Positions 1 to 9,297 are shown, counted from the first letter of the stretch. The stretch: 64,000 nt of DNA from Xanthomonas arboricola pv. juglandis (GCF_001013475.1 NZ_JZEF01000001.1:409372-473371), one strand, 5' to 3'. Notes: a model not told the origin generated them from the sequence alone. Translations and numbers: made by a program.

Positions 1-109
1 CCGGGCGACGCCTGCAATCGATAGCTGGCCGCGATCGCGTGGGTGCCTGCGTCGTCAGTGTCCGGGCGATCAGCCGACCCAATCAGCGTCTGTGAACGCT
101 GGAAATCCG

Positions 110-595
110 CTAGAAAAACCAGGCAATGGCGAACACGCCCAGCATGCACAGGCCCAGTGCCAGCTTGGTCGCGGTGCCGAACACGATGCCCAGCCAGGTG
201 CCAAAGCCGACCTTGGTGGCCTGGTCGGATTTGCGGGTCTGCCAGTATTCGCCGAGCCACGCGCCGGCGAACGGGCCGACGAACAAGCCGATCGGCATGA
301 AGAAGATGCCGACGACCGAGCCGATCACCGAGCCCCACAGTGCCGCCTTGCTGGCACCGACCCGCTGGGCGCCATACACGGTGGCGAGGAAGTCGATCGC
401 AAACGACAACGCCGTCATCAGGCCCAGAATCACCAGCGCCGCCCAACCGACACGGGCAAAGCCATCGGCCCAGGCGGCCACCAGCAGTCCCGCGAACACC
501 AGTGGCAGGCCTGGTAGCGCCGGCAGGACGACCCCGGCAAGGCCGATCAGGACCAACACGCCAGCCAGGATGTAGTAGACGACGGTGATGTCCAT
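110..595 (-). CDS. DUF456 family integral membrane protein
   Basis: 161-residue, almost wholly hydrophobic protein with about four or five membrane segments, rich in glycine. It begins MDITVVYYILAGVLV and carries the Gly/Pro-rich loop VVLPALPGLPLVFAG near residue 25 and FMPIGLFVGPFAGAWLGE near residue 100, which are typical of the DUF456 family. The family has no established biochemical role. It stands alone, divergent from the cold-shock gene, with about 230 bases between them. The start at 595 is the natural one because nothing hydrophobic lies upstream. Family assignment is confident; function is unknown. Confidence 0.85.
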   Translation of the reverse strand: MDITVVYYILAGVLVLIGLAGVVLPALPGLPLVFAGLLVAAWADGFARVGWAALVILGLMTALSFAIDFLATVYGAQRVGASKAALWGSVIGSVVGIFFMPIGLFVGPFAGAWLGEYWQTRKSDQATKVGFGTWLGIVFGTATKLALGLCMLGVFAIAWFF

Positions 596-822
596 GATGT
601 TTAAAAATGTCCTGTTTCAGGCTTGACAAAATTGCGCAAGAGGTGCTTGAAAATTCGTTTGGTGCGGGTTAAGTTGCCAGCGCTGCTGTTTGCAACGGTC
701 ACCGTGAATCGTGGCCTGATGCGGTAGATCGTTCGATCCGCTACATCCTTGTACCTCGCTTCCTCCTTGCAATCACAGCCACCACCGTCAGTCCATCACA
801 GTGTCGTAGGGAGTCAGTCGAG

Positions 823-1038
823 ATGTCCAATATCGAACGCGAGAATGGTGTCGTGAAGTGGTTCAACGATGCCAAGGGTTTTGGCTTCATCAGTCGCGAA
901 AACGGCGAGGACGTCTTCGTCCACTTCCGTGCGATCCAGATCCAGGGCTTCAAGAGTCTCAAGGAAGGCCAGAAGGTCAGCTTCACCGTGGTGCAGGGAC
1001 AGAAGGGCCTGCAGGCCGATGCTGTGCAGGTGGTCTGA
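823..1038 (+). CDS. Cold-shock domain protein (CspA family)
   Basis: 71-residue single cold-shock domain. RNP-1 is visible as KGFGFI (residues 18-23) and RNP-2 as VFVHF (about residues 31-35), the surface aromatic residues that bind single-stranded RNA or DNA. The family acts as RNA chaperones or antiterminators in the cytoplasm. The gene has a leader of up to about 200 bases after the divergent DUF456 gene, as is common for csp genes whose mRNA leader controls translation. A GC-rich stem-loop follows the stop. The sequence does not show whether it is cold-induced or constitutive. Confidence 0.95.
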   Translation: MSNIERENGVVKWFNDAKGFGFISRENGEDVFVHFRAIQIQGFKSLKEGQKVSFTVVQGQKGLQADAVQVV

Positions 1039-1073
1039 GCGCGGCGCAACACGCCAGGCCATCGCGCAGACAG

Positions 1074-1101
1074 CAGAAAGGCCCGTCGCCGGGCCTTTCT
1101 G
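1074..1101 (+). terminator. Stem-loop after the csp gene
   Basis: A perfect 12-bp stem (1074-1085 pairing with 1090-1101) with a 4-base loop lies 35 bases after the csp stop codon. No real T-run follows, so it may be a weak intrinsic terminator or an mRNA-stabilising hairpin. Confidence 0.6.
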
Positions 1102-1260
1102 TCATTCGCCAACACTGGCGAATCGAACGTAGCGAGCAGTGGTCAGGCGGGCACGAAGAGATCGAAGTACACGTGGATGCATGTCGATTCCGGGCGCCGA
1201 CTGCGCCGGCCTGACGGTGAGCGCAGTGGTTTTCCTGGCCGCTACTGGTAAGCGCGCCGA

Positions 1261-1752
1261 TCAGCGCAGCACGACCTTGCCGTTGACCACGCGCACATAG
1301 GCGTTTTCGCGCACGCCAGCCAGGTCGCGCTGGTTCACCACGATGACGCGGCCGTCGTCCATGCGCACCTGCACATCGAAGCTGTCGCTGGTGACGTTGT
1401 TCTGGATCGCATTGCCCGCCAACGCGCCAGCGGCGGCACCGGCCACGGCCGAGACGTTCTTGTTGCCCTTGCTGCCACCGGTCTCCTTGGAGATCTGGCG
1501 ACCGGCCACTGCGCCGACGATGCCGCCGAGCACCGCACCGGTGCCGGTGGGAGCGCTGCGGGTCGGGCCCACTTCATCGATGCGGGTCACGATGCCGCAA
1601 TCCACGCAGCGTGCCTGCGGCTGCGAATAGCCCTGATCGTAGCCGCGGTCGCCGCGGTCGCCGCGGTAGCTGCCGTACTGGGGCTGGGAGGTGGCGCAGC
1701 CAACCAGCGTTGCGGTTGCAGCCAGGCCAATGACGAGCAGTCGGGTCTTCAT
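1261..1752 (-). CDS. Glycine-zipper outer-membrane lipoprotein (SlyB/Pcp-like)
   Basis: 163 residues. A lipoprotein signal with lipobox LVGC puts the lipidated Cys at residue 19. An Arg/Asp/Gly-rich linker follows, then a glycine-zipper double membrane motif from about residue 72 (TGAVLGGIVGAVAGRQ and AVAGAAAGALAGNA). The C-terminal part (DVQVRMDDGRVIVVNQRD) is the soluble domain seen in SlyB-type proteins. The family anchors in the outer membrane and is linked to envelope integrity. A related glycine-zipper protein is encoded at 4419. Monocistronic by spacing. Confidence 0.85.
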   Translation of the reverse strand: MKTRLLVIGLAATATLVGCATSQPQYGSYRGDRGDRGYDQGYSQPQARCVDCGIVTRIDEVGPTRSAPTGTGAVLGGIVGAVAGRQISKETGGSKGNKNVSAVAGAAAGALAGNAIQNNVTSDSFDVQVRMDDGRVIVVNQRDLAGVRENAYVRVVNGKVVLR

Positions 1753-1918
1753 GAGGTCTCTCCGGGGTGGTTCGAAAAAGCGGTCAGGGCCGCGGCGACG
1801 TCATCCTGTGTTGGTCAGGGTGAACGGTCTGCCAACTGGATCACTCCAGGCTTAACGAAACCCGAGCGTGCTGTTCACAACCGCTGCCATGCGCGTCGAT
1901 GCGGAGGTGCGATGGCGG

Positions 1919-2347
1919 TCAGCGGAAGTCGCGATGACAGGCCTCGCAGGCGTCATTGATCTGTGGCCTGACTGCGGCAAGCGCGGCGCAATCGGCTGGC
2001 GGCGTGCGCTGTGCCTGGTCCAGGACGGTGCGCAGGGCGCTGGCATGCTCGCCGAAGCGGCGGTCCTCGCCGATGTCCGGAAAGGCCGGCTCCAGTTCGT
2101 CGGCAAGCAGGCGCAACGATTGCAGTCGCGCTCGCTGCCTTGTGAGATTGCAGCCGCCACCGGCACCGGGTTGCAGGGCGCGCAGCTGGTAAGCCATCAC
2201 CTGCATCAGGCTGTCCGGCACCGGGTTGCGTCTGGCCTGCAGCACGCGCGCCACCATCACCGTGCACACCAGCCCGATCAGGATGCCCAGCACCAGCAGG
2301 AAGGCATAGCGGGACGCGCGCGATTGTTCGGTGGGCGGGGCGGGCAT
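1919..2347 (-). CDS. Membrane-anchored protein with C-terminal CXXCH (cytochrome c'-like)
   Basis: About 142 residues from an ATG at 2347 that has a GGAG ribosome site 8 bases upstream; an upstream in-frame ATG at 2431 would overlap tcdA and is unlikely. One N-terminal membrane segment (YAFLLVLGILIGLVCTVMVA) is followed by a helical periplasmic domain ending ACEACHRDFR. The CEACH is a c-type heme-binding motif about six residues from the C terminus, the position it holds in cytochrome c' and c556 four-helix bundles. Probably a small anchored cytochrome, but no electron-transfer partner is nearby. Confidence 0.6.
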   Translation of the reverse strand: MPAPPTEQSRASRYAFLLVLGILIGLVCTVMVARVLQARRNPVPDSLMQVMAYQLRALQPGAGGGCNLTRQRARLQSLRLLADELEPAFPDIGEDRRFGEHASALRTVLDQAQRTPPADCAALAAVRPQINDACEACHRDFR

Positions 2348-2421
2348 GGACGGAACTCCGGTGGACGCGGACATCAGCATGTCGATGGGCGCGCGCTGAG
2401 CGGCGCGCGTAAAATAGGCCG

Positions 2422-3252
2422 ATGAAAGCACAATGGCGTGAACGCTTTGCCGGTATCGACCGGCTGTACGGAGTCGGCACGGTGGAGCGGCTGGCCGCCT
2501 GCCGCGTGGCGGTGGTGGGGATGGGCGGCGTGGGCTCGTGGGTGGTCGAGGCGCTGGCGCGTACCGGCGTCGGCCATATCCGCCTGATCGACGCCGACGA
2601 CCTGTGCGTGTCCAACACCAACCGGCAACTGCCGGCGCTGGCTGGGCAGTACGGACGCAACAAGGCGCGCGCGATGGCCGAACGCTGCGTGGCGATCAAC
2701 CCGGAAATCGAAGCCGATGCGGTGGAGTCGTTTCTCACCGCCGGCAATATCGAACAGCTGCTCGGCGATGCGTTCGATCTGGTGATCGATGCCTGCGACA
2801 GCTTCCGGGTGAAGGTGGAAACCATCGCCTGGTGTCGCCGACGCAAGTTGCCCTTGCTGACGGTGGGCGCCGCTGGCGGGCGCACCGATCCCACCCTGGT
2901 GCGGGTACGCGATGTCTCGCGCACCGAACACGACGCGATGCTGGCGCTGATCCGCAAGAAGCTGCGCAGCGAGTTCAACTTCCCCAAGAATCCGCAGCGC
3001 TATTTCGGCGTGCCGGCGGTGTACTCGCTGGAGAACGTCAAATATCCGCAGGCCGATGGCAGCGTCTGCGGCATCCGCCCGCAACTGGATGCCGACGCCA
3101 CGCTCAAGCTGGATTGCGGGGCAGGGCTGGGCGCAGCCACGCATATCACCGGCACCTTTGCGTTTGTCGCGGTGGGCAAGGCGCTGGAGATGTTGCTCAA
3201 GCCGAAGGTGGCTGCTGCCAAGCCTGTTGCCGAGGCTGCCTCGGCGGGGTGA
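2422..3252 (+). CDS. tcdA: tRNA threonylcarbamoyladenosine dehydratase
   Basis: 276-residue ThiF/MoeB/E1-superfamily protein. The nucleotide-binding loop VVVGMGGVGSWVVEALARTG is at about residues 30-50, and IRLIDADDLCVSNTNRQLPA contains the Asp and Arg residues that contact ATP. The family (also CsdL/YgdL) uses ATP to cyclise t6A37 to ct6A in ANN-decoding tRNAs. Length matches the family. Convergent with tatD; a stem-loop lies between the two stops. Confidence 0.92.
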   Translation: MKAQWRERFAGIDRLYGVGTVERLAACRVAVVGMGGVGSWVVEALARTGVGHIRLIDADDLCVSNTNRQLPALAGQYGRNKARAMAERCVAINPEIEADAVESFLTAGNIEQLLGDAFDLVIDACDSFRVKVETIAWCRRRKLPLLTVGAAGGRTDPTLVRVRDVSRTEHDAMLALIRKKLRSEFNFPKNPQRYFGVPAVYSLENVKYPQADGSVCGIRPQLDADATLKLDCGAGLGAATHITGTFAFVAVGKALEMLLKPKVAAAKPVAEAASAG

Positions 3253-3258
3253 GTGCGC

Positions 3259-3279
3259 GTTGCCGTGTCATGCGGCAAC
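3259..3279. terminator. Stem-loop between convergent tcdA and tatD
   Basis: A 7-bp perfect stem (3259-3265 with 3273-3279) and 7-base loop sit in the 38-base gap between the convergent stops. There is no T-run on either strand, so a bidirectional terminator is only plausible. Confidence 0.4.
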
Positions 3280-3290
3280 GGGCAGTGCGC

Positions 3291-4058
3291 TCAGCCCGGC
3301 AACCCGAACAACCGCCGCGCGTTGGCGGTGGTCTGCGCGGCGATGTGCTCTGCCGCCTCGCCGCGCAGCTGTGCGATGCAGTCCAGCACCGTGCGCAGGT
3401 AGGCCGGCTCGTTGCGTTGGCCGCGGATGCTGGCGTCGGGCTGATCCGGCGCATCGGTTTCCAGCAGCAGCCAGTCCAGCGGCATCGTTGCAGCCAGGCC
3501 GCGCAGGCGATTGGCACGCGGGTAGGTCACCGGGCCGCCCAGGCCGATCATGAAATCCAGCTTCCACAATTGCTGCGCCTGTTCGGGGCTGCCGGCAAAG
3601 CTGTGCACCACACCGCGTAGGCCGCCCACGGCCTTGATGCGGGCGATGACCTCTTCGGTGGCGCGCCGCGCATGCACGATCAGCGGCAGCTCGAAGCGCT
3701 TGGCCAGCTGCAGTTGTCCGTCGAAATAATCGCGCTGCGTCTGCGCGTCCAGCCCGTCCAGATAGAAGTCCAGCCCGCACTCGCCGATGGCGCAGGGCCG
3801 CTCGCGCTCGATCCACTCGGCCAGCAGCTCCAGATGCTCGGGGCGGTGCTGATCGAGAAAGATCGGGTGCAGCCCGTAGGCGGGGTGCAACCCGGGGGCC
3901 TGAGTGCAGACGGAGCGCAGCGCCGGCCAGCTGGCGGCGGTGATCGCCGGGATCACCTGCTGCACGACACCGGCCGCCTGCGCGCGCGCGATCACCGCGG
4001 CGCGGTCGTGGTCGAACTCGCCGGCATCCAGATGGCAGTGGCTATCGACCAGCTGCAT
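3291..4058 (-). CDS. TatD-family metal-dependent hydrolase
   Basis: 255 residues from the ATG at 4058. The N terminus MQLVDSHCHLD contains the HxH metal-binding pair of the amidohydrolase-like TatD family. Downstream IGECGLDFYLD holds the conserved metal Glu, IVHARRA and GVVHSFAG the later His residues, and LLLETDAPD the conserved Asp. The family includes TatD/YcfH/YjjV 3'-5' DNases and D-aminoacyl-tRNA deacylase-like enzymes; the exact substrate cannot be read. The ATG overlaps the stop of the small membrane protein upstream (TGATG), so the two are translationally coupled. Confidence 0.9.
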   Translation of the reverse strand: MQLVDSHCHLDAGEFDHDRAAVIARAQAAGVVQQVIPAITAASWPALRSVCTQAPGLHPAYGLHPIFLDQHRPEHLELLAEWIERERPCAIGECGLDFYLDGLDAQTQRDYFDGQLQLAKRFELPLIVHARRATEEVIARIKAVGGLRGVVHSFAGSPEQAQQLWKLDFMIGLGGPVTYPRANRLRGLAATMPLDWLLLETDAPDQPDASIRGQRNEPAYLRTVLDCIAQLRGEAAEHIAAQTTANARRLFGLPG

Positions 4059-4273
4059 CAATCGCGGCGCACCGGCGCGGGCAGCGGTGCCTTGCGCGTC
4101 TTCCAGTTGGCCAGCAACAACGTGGTCAGGCCGAACAGCAGCTCGTCCAGGAACGGGATCGGATCGGGCATCACCAGGTCGACCAGAAACAGCGCCGCCG
4201 CCAGCTTGAACAAGGTGGGATAGCGCAGGGTGCTGGCCCACTCCAGGGCGCGCGAGGTGACGGGATTGCGCAT
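4058..4273 (-). CDS. Small membrane-associated protein (conserved hypothetical)
   Basis: 71 residues with hydrophobic stretches LFKLAAALFLVDLVM and LLFGLTTLLLANW and a basic tail, so probably an inner-membrane hairpin. It resembles small xanthomonad proteins of the DUF6116 type, but I do not know a function. It overlaps the tatD start by a few bases, suggesting co-translation. Start chosen at the ATG at 4273, after which composition is regular. Confidence 0.65.
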   Translation of the reverse strand: MRNPVTSRALEWASTLRYPTLFKLAAALFLVDLVMPDPIPFLDELLFGLTTLLLANWKTRKAPLPAPVRRD

Positions 4274-4418
4274 GCGAATGCTCCGGCTGTTAGAAGTGCA
4301 TGAAATAACCGCTAGCTGAACTTAACTGCGGCGTTCATGAGCGAGGGCGTTTTTGTTCAGGGTTCGCGTGCTGGAATCACGCCGTCAACAACGCGGCGTG
4401 TCCGCACGGAGCTGGATC

Positions 4419-5210
4419 ATGAAGAGCAATACGACAACTATACTGGTCGCTGCTGGTGCGTTGCTGGTTGGAGGCGTGGCCACGGCCGCCTTCATGAACA
4501 ATCGCCCGTCGTCCGGCGATTTCGTCGCCAACGGCGAGCCGGCACCGCGTGGTCTGGAATACGCCGACGTGGTCAAGGTTGCACCCATCACCGAGCGCGA
4601 GCCGCAGTATGCGCAGGTCGTCAACAGCGCCGCCATCCGCGAAACCACCACCAGCTCCTCGCCGCGCGAAGTCTGCCGCGACGTGGTGGTGCAGGAACGT
4701 CTGCCCGAGCGCGATGGCAATGTCGGCGGCACCGTCGCCGGTGCGGTGATCGGCGGTCTGCTCGGCAACCAGGTCGGCGGCGGCAACGGCCGCAAGCTGG
4801 CCACGGTGGCCGGTGCGGTCGGTGGCGGCATGGTCGGTAACCGTGTAGACCGCAATCATGTCGGCGGCCGCGTGGTGGACCGCACCGAGCGCCAGTGCCA
4901 TACCGAAAATGCCAATTCGCAGTCCTCGCGCGTGGTCGGCTACGACGTGACCTACCGCAATGCCGACGGCACCACCGGCACCATGCGCATGGACAGCAAG
5001 CCGGGCGAGCGCATCTCGCTGGGTGATGCCGACAACGTGGTGGCCTACGACGTGACCTACCGCTACGACGGTTTCGAGAAGACCGTGCGCATGAACGACA
5101 AGCCGGCCAGCGATCGCCTGCCGGTGGTCGACGGTCAGCTGGTGACCCAGACCGCTTCGACCGCTGGTGACAGGGGCGTTCGTGTGGATGCGGGCAGCAC
5201 GCGTCAGTAA
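4419..5210 (+). CDS. Glycine-zipper 2TM domain envelope protein
   Basis: 263 residues from the ATG at 4419, preceded by a GGAG site; the frame is open further upstream, but the signal-like N terminus begins here. A membrane segment (TTILVAAGALLVGGVATAAF) is followed by a spacer, then a glycine zipper at about residues 105-145 (VGGTVAGAVIGGLLGNQVGGG and AGAVGGGMVGNRVD). Two copies of a YDVTYR-containing repeat (VVGYDVTYRNADG and VVAYDVTYRYDGF) follow, with matching MRMDSKPG and VRMNDKPA segments. These look like paired ligand- or peptidoglycan-facing repeats. Function unknown; probably cell-envelope. Confidence 0.8.
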   Translation: MKSNTTTILVAAGALLVGGVATAAFMNNRPSSGDFVANGEPAPRGLEYADVVKVAPITEREPQYAQVVNSAAIRETTTSSSPREVCRDVVVQERLPERDGNVGGTVAGAVIGGLLGNQVGGGNGRKLATVAGAVGGGMVGNRVDRNHVGGRVVDRTERQCHTENANSQSSRVVGYDVTYRNADGTTGTMRMDSKPGERISLGDADNVVAYDVTYRYDGFEKTVRMNDKPASDRLPVVDGQLVTQTASTAGDRGVRVDAGSTRQ

Positions 5211-5250
5211 ACCGCTGGCAGCGATCCGCCCAGGATCGCTGGTTGGCAAG

Positions 5251-5277
5251 AAAGGAGCCGGCATTGCCGGCTCTTTT
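5251..5277 (+). terminator. Intrinsic terminator after the 4419 gene
   Basis: An 8-bp perfect GC-rich stem (5255-5262 with 5266-5273) with a 3-base loop is followed by TTTT and preceded by AAAG, 40 bases after the stop codon. Classical rho-independent form. Confidence 0.85.
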
Positions 5278-5380
5278 CGTTTTCGGGCGCTGGCGACGAC
5301 GTCTGTGCGCTGAACAGTCGCCGCCATGTTCGGCCGGCAACTGGCTGATAATCGCCACTTCTCCTGCAGCGGAAGCCGAC

Positions 5381-6544
5381 ATGCCAGTGCGTCCCGATGA
5401 TCTGTTCGATGTACGTGCGCTGCTGACCGACGAAGAGCGGGCAGTGCAGGATGCGGTGGCGCGCTTCACCGATACGCGGGTGCTGCCGGCGATTGGCGAT
5501 GCCTTCGACGCAGGGCGCTTTCCGCGCGAATGGGTACCGGAACTGGCCGAGCTCGGCCTGCTGGGTGCCAGCCTGCCGGTCCGCGATGGCGGCGCGGGCC
5601 TGGGCGCGGTGGCGTACGGATTGATCTGCCAGGAACTGGAGCGCGGCGACAGCGGCCTGCGCAGCTTCGTCAGCGTGCAGTCCTCGCTGTGCATGTACCC
5701 GATCCATGCCTACGGCAGCGACGAGCAGCGCCAGCGCTGGTTACCGGAGATGGCCGCCGGCCGCCTGATCGGCTGTTTCGGGCTGAGCGAAGCGCAGGGC
5801 GGCTCGGATCCGGCCGCGATGACCACGCGCGCGGTGCGGCAGGGCGATGGCTGGCGCTTGAACGGGGCCAAGATGTGGATCACCAACGGCAGCATTGCCG
5901 GCCTGGCGATCATCTGGGCGCATACCGATGACGGCGTGTGCGGCTTTCTGGTCGAGACCGGCAGCGCCGGCTTCAGTGCGCAGGACATCGCACACAAGAT
6001 GAGCCTGCGCGCATCGGTGACCTCGGGATTGTTCCTGGACAACGTGTACGTGCCGGAGCAGATGCGCCTGCCGAACGCGGCCGGTCTGAAGGCGCCGCTG
6101 GGGTGCCTCAATCAGGCGCGCTATGGCATCGCCTGGGGCGCGATCGGTGCGGCGGTGGCCTGTCTGCGCGAGGCACTGGCCTATAGCGGGCAACGCATCC
6201 TGTTCGGCCGGCCGCTGGCGGCCACGCAGAGCGCGCAGATCAAGCTGGCCGACATGGCGCGGCGGATTTCCACCGCGCAGCTGCTGGCGCTGCAGCTTGG
6301 GCGGCTGAAGCAGGCCGGCCAGCTGCGGCCGGAACAGATCTCGCTGGCAAAGTGGAATAATTGCCGCATGGCCCTGGATGTGGCGCGCGAGTGCCGCGAT
6401 CTGCTGGGCGCGGCCGGCATCACCACCGAGCATGTGGCGATCCGGCATGCGCTGAACCTGGAATCGGTGATCACCTACGAGGGTACCGAGACCGTGCATC
6501 AGTTGGTGGTCGGGCGTGCGCTGACGGGACTCAATGCGTTTTGA
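5381..6544 (+). CDS. Acyl-CoA dehydrogenase, glutaryl-CoA dehydrogenase type
   Basis: 387 residues from the ATG at 5381, matching the family length of about 390; open frame upstream of this ATG is not conserved-looking. FAD/acyl-CoA motifs are GCFGLSEAQGGSDPAAM (residues 125-145) and RLNGAKMWITNGSIAG. The C-terminal VITYEGTETVHQLVVGRALTG carries the catalytic Glu of the YEGT motif, which is characteristic of glutaryl-CoA dehydrogenases. The enzyme would oxidise and decarboxylate glutaryl-CoA to crotonyl-CoA in lysine/tryptophan breakdown, passing electrons to ETF. Its stop overlaps the next start by 11 bases. Confidence 0.9.
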   Translation: MPVRPDDLFDVRALLTDEERAVQDAVARFTDTRVLPAIGDAFDAGRFPREWVPELAELGLLGASLPVRDGGAGLGAVAYGLICQELERGDSGLRSFVSVQSSLCMYPIHAYGSDEQRQRWLPEMAAGRLIGCFGLSEAQGGSDPAAMTTRAVRQGDGWRLNGAKMWITNGSIAGLAIIWAHTDDGVCGFLVETGSAGFSAQDIAHKMSLRASVTSGLFLDNVYVPEQMRLPNAAGLKAPLGCLNQARYGIAWGAIGAAVACLREALAYSGQRILFGRPLAATQSAQIKLADMARRISTAQLLALQLGRLKQAGQLRPEQISLAKWNNCRMALDVARECRDLLGAAGITTEHVAIRHALNLESVITYEGTETVHQLVVGRALTGLNAF

Positions 6545-9173
6545 CGAGGAGTGGGTGTTGATCGACAGGGATGGGAGGCGACGCCTGCGTGGCGTGTTCT
6601 GGATGAGCTGCGTGCTGGCGGTGGTTGCGAGCGTGATCGCACCGGCACAGGCCAGCGAGGCGCCGCGCATGGCGCCGCCACCGGCCTGGGTCATCGCCGA
6701 TGCGGTGCCCGACAAGGTGCCCGGTGCCAGCGGGTTGCGCTATGAGCTGGTATCCGATCAGGTCGATCTGACCGGCGCCGCGCCGCAGGCATATCGCCGC
6801 CTCAGTTACACCGTGCAGCGTGCGAAAAGTCTGGACGAAGCCGGGCAGATCTCCATCGATTACCAGCCGCAGTACCAACAGCTGGCGCTCAACAGCCTGG
6901 AAGTCTGGCGCGACGGCAAGCGCATCGACATGCGCAAACAGGCGCACTACGCCCGGTTGCGCCGCGAAAGCGGACTGGAAGACGGTCTGATCGATGGCGC
7001 GCTGACGCTGTCGATCACCTTGCCGGACCTGCGCGTGGGCGACCGGGTCGACTACGGCGTGACCATCACCGGCAGCAATCCGGTATTCGGCAAGGGCTAT
7101 TACGACGTGTTCGATGCGCGCTACGGCGTGCCGCTGGGCGAGCGCCGGGTGCGCGTGCGGCATCCGGCCGGCATGGGATTGCAGTGGCGGGTGACTGCGC
7201 CCGGTTTCAGCCGCAACGTCAGCCGCACCGGCGATGTGGCGACATTGGACATCGCCGCACGCGACCTGCCCGCCGTGCAGGAGGAAAAGGACACCCCGGA
7301 GGATGTCGATCCGTATGGCCGGATCGAAGTCTCCACTGCCGGCAACTGGGCGGCGGTGGCGGCATGGGCAGCGCAGCTGTATCCGTACGCGTTCAAGGAC
7401 GCGCGCGTTGCCGACGGGATGGTGCAGAACCTGCAGCTGCGCCGCGACGACCCGCAGGGCGCGCTGCTGCGTGCAGTGGCCTTCGTGCAGGGCGAGATCC
7501 GTTACGTCGGCCTGGACATGGGCGAGAACTCGCACGCGCCGCATGCGCCGGAAGTGACGCTGCGCAATCGCTACGGCGACTGCAAGGACAAGGCGACGCT
7601 GTTGATCGCGCTGCTGCAGCTGGCCGGCATCCGCGCCGAGCCGGTGCTGGTCAGCAGCGACAAGGGCCACGGGCTGGATCTGCGCTTGCCCAGTCCCTAC
7701 GCGTTCGATCATGTGGTGGTGCGCGCTCACCTGCCGCAGGGCGAGGTATGGGTGGATGCTACGCGCGACCGCGAAGAGGGCCCGCTGGCGCAACGCCGGC
7801 CGTTGCCGTTCGTGCGCGGCCTGCCGGTCGTGGCCGGGCAGCGCGATCTGGTGGCGGTGCCATCGCCGATGCCGACGCTGCCGCAGGTCGAGGTGGACGA
7901 GGAGATCGTGATCTCGCTGCGCAAGCCGCAGCGTGTGGCGACCTTCACCGTGGACACCACGTATCGCCAGGGACGCGGCGAGCGCGTGGCGACCAGCTTC
8001 GACGACAACGGTGCGCAGGCGGTTGGCGAGCACTATCTGGAATTCATGCAGCAGTACTACACCGCGCTGACGCAGGTCGGCGTGCCGACCATCGACGCGA
8101 CCGATGTGTTGAACGTGCGCACGCACGAGGCCTACCGCCTGGAGTGGCCGACCGACGAGGGCGACGAGCTGGGCTTTCCGCTGTTCCAGCTCGGCGAATG
8201 GATGGACGCCCTGCCCACGGCGGCGCGCAAGAGCCCGCTGGCGCTGGGCGGCCCGCGGCTGGCGCGGCAGACGGTGCGGGTGCAGGTCGACCCGGCGGTG
8301 CGGGTGGAAGCCGATACGCAGGTGGTCGCCAACCCGTGGTTCCGGTTCTCGCGCACGGTCTCCACGCACGAAGGACGCATCGTCATCGTCGGTGAGTGGC
8401 AGCGGCTGTCCGACCGCATTCCCGCCAGCGGCGTGAAGCGTGCCGCCGCCGACATGGAGCGTGCCCGCGACCTGCTGTACTTCAATCACGACCTCAAGCC
8501 GCAGCCGCGCAGACAGCCGCTGGAGATGCACGTCTTCGTCTATCCGCTGGCCGCGCTGCTGGCGCTGATCGTGCTGGTGCTGGCATGCCTGGCCTGGTGG
8601 CGCGGCGGTGGCTTGGGCGGGATGCTGTTCGATCCGCACACGGTTGCGCAGCGCCTGCACATGCAGGCCGGCGCGCACTGGAGCGCGTGGTGCGTGTTCG
8701 GCCTGATCCTGGTGCTCTCGAGCTGGATGTGGGTGTCTCCGCAGCCGTTGTGGGTGCACGCCATCGCCGTGGCGATCATGCTGGCCATCGCGCTGGTGGG
8801 CTGCGTGTTGCTGCAGTGGATGCTGCGCTGGATGGGCGGCACTGCGGAGTTTGCGGTGTTGCTGCCGGCGCTGCTGGGCAGTGCCTTGCCATGGCTGGTC
8901 TGCCTGCTGGCGACGCTGGTCGCGCTCGGTGGCGATATCGTCCTGTTCCGGACCGCTGTGCACGATCCGGCCGGGCTGGCGCAGGTGGCCATGGCGGTGC
9001 TGATGCTGCTGCTGGGCGGGCTGTGGTGGTCGATCGCTGCGGTCCAGGCGGTTGCCGGTGCGACCGGTTGCGCACGCGCGCGGGCCTTCGGCGCGCTGGC
9101 ATTGACGTTGTCGGTGCTGGGCATGCTGGTCGCCGTGCTGGGTGTGCCGGTGGCGTTGGTGGCAATGCGCTGA
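6534..9173 (+). CDS. DUF3857 / transglutaminase-like membrane protein
   Basis: 879 residues. A signal peptide (GVFWMSCVLAVVASVIAPAQA) starts near residue 20. A DUF3857 domain follows (YRRLSYTVQR, then GDRVDYGVTITGSNP), then a transglutaminase-like core at about residues 320-400 with the sequence NRYGDCKDKATLLIALL (Cys) and YAFDHVVV (His), then WVDATRD (Asp). The Cys-His-Asp set is complete. The C-terminal 220 residues hold about six membrane helices. The domain pair is common in exported proteins of unknown substrate. Start at 6534 overlaps the upstream dehydrogenase; a later ATG at 6603 is possible. Confidence 0.85.
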   Translation: MRFDEEWVLIDRDGRRRLRGVFWMSCVLAVVASVIAPAQASEAPRMAPPPAWVIADAVPDKVPGASGLRYELVSDQVDLTGAAPQAYRRLSYTVQRAKSLDEAGQISIDYQPQYQQLALNSLEVWRDGKRIDMRKQAHYARLRRESGLEDGLIDGALTLSITLPDLRVGDRVDYGVTITGSNPVFGKGYYDVFDARYGVPLGERRVRVRHPAGMGLQWRVTAPGFSRNVSRTGDVATLDIAARDLPAVQEEKDTPEDVDPYGRIEVSTAGNWAAVAAWAAQLYPYAFKDARVADGMVQNLQLRRDDPQGALLRAVAFVQGEIRYVGLDMGENSHAPHAPEVTLRNRYGDCKDKATLLIALLQLAGIRAEPVLVSSDKGHGLDLRLPSPYAFDHVVVRAHLPQGEVWVDATRDREEGPLAQRRPLPFVRGLPVVAGQRDLVAVPSPMPTLPQVEVDEEIVISLRKPQRVATFTVDTTYRQGRGERVATSFDDNGAQAVGEHYLEFMQQYYTALTQVGVPTIDATDVLNVRTHEAYRLEWPTDEGDELGFPLFQLGEWMDALPTAARKSPLALGGPRLARQTVRVQVDPAVRVEADTQVVANPWFRFSRTVSTHEGRIVIVGEWQRLSDRIPASGVKRAAADMERARDLLYFNHDLKPQPRRQPLEMHVFVYPLAALLALIVLVLACLAWWRGGGLGGMLFDPHTVAQRLHMQAGAHWSAWCVFGLILVLSSWMWVSPQPLWVHAIAVAIMLAIALVGCVLLQWMLRWMGGTAEFAVLLPALLGSALPWLVCLLATLVALGGDIVLFRTAVHDPAGLAQVAMAVLMLLLGGLWWSIAAVQAVAGATGCARARAFGALALTLSVLGMLVAVLGVPVALVAMR

Positions 9174-9297
9174 GCCGCGCTGCCGGCAGCGCAGGCAACC
9201 GCGGCCACGCCTTGCTGCAGAATCGGTGCAGGGCTTTGCAAAGACCCCCGGGGCTGTGACACTGCCAGCCCCTCGTTGCTGCCGCGGAGCCAGCTTG

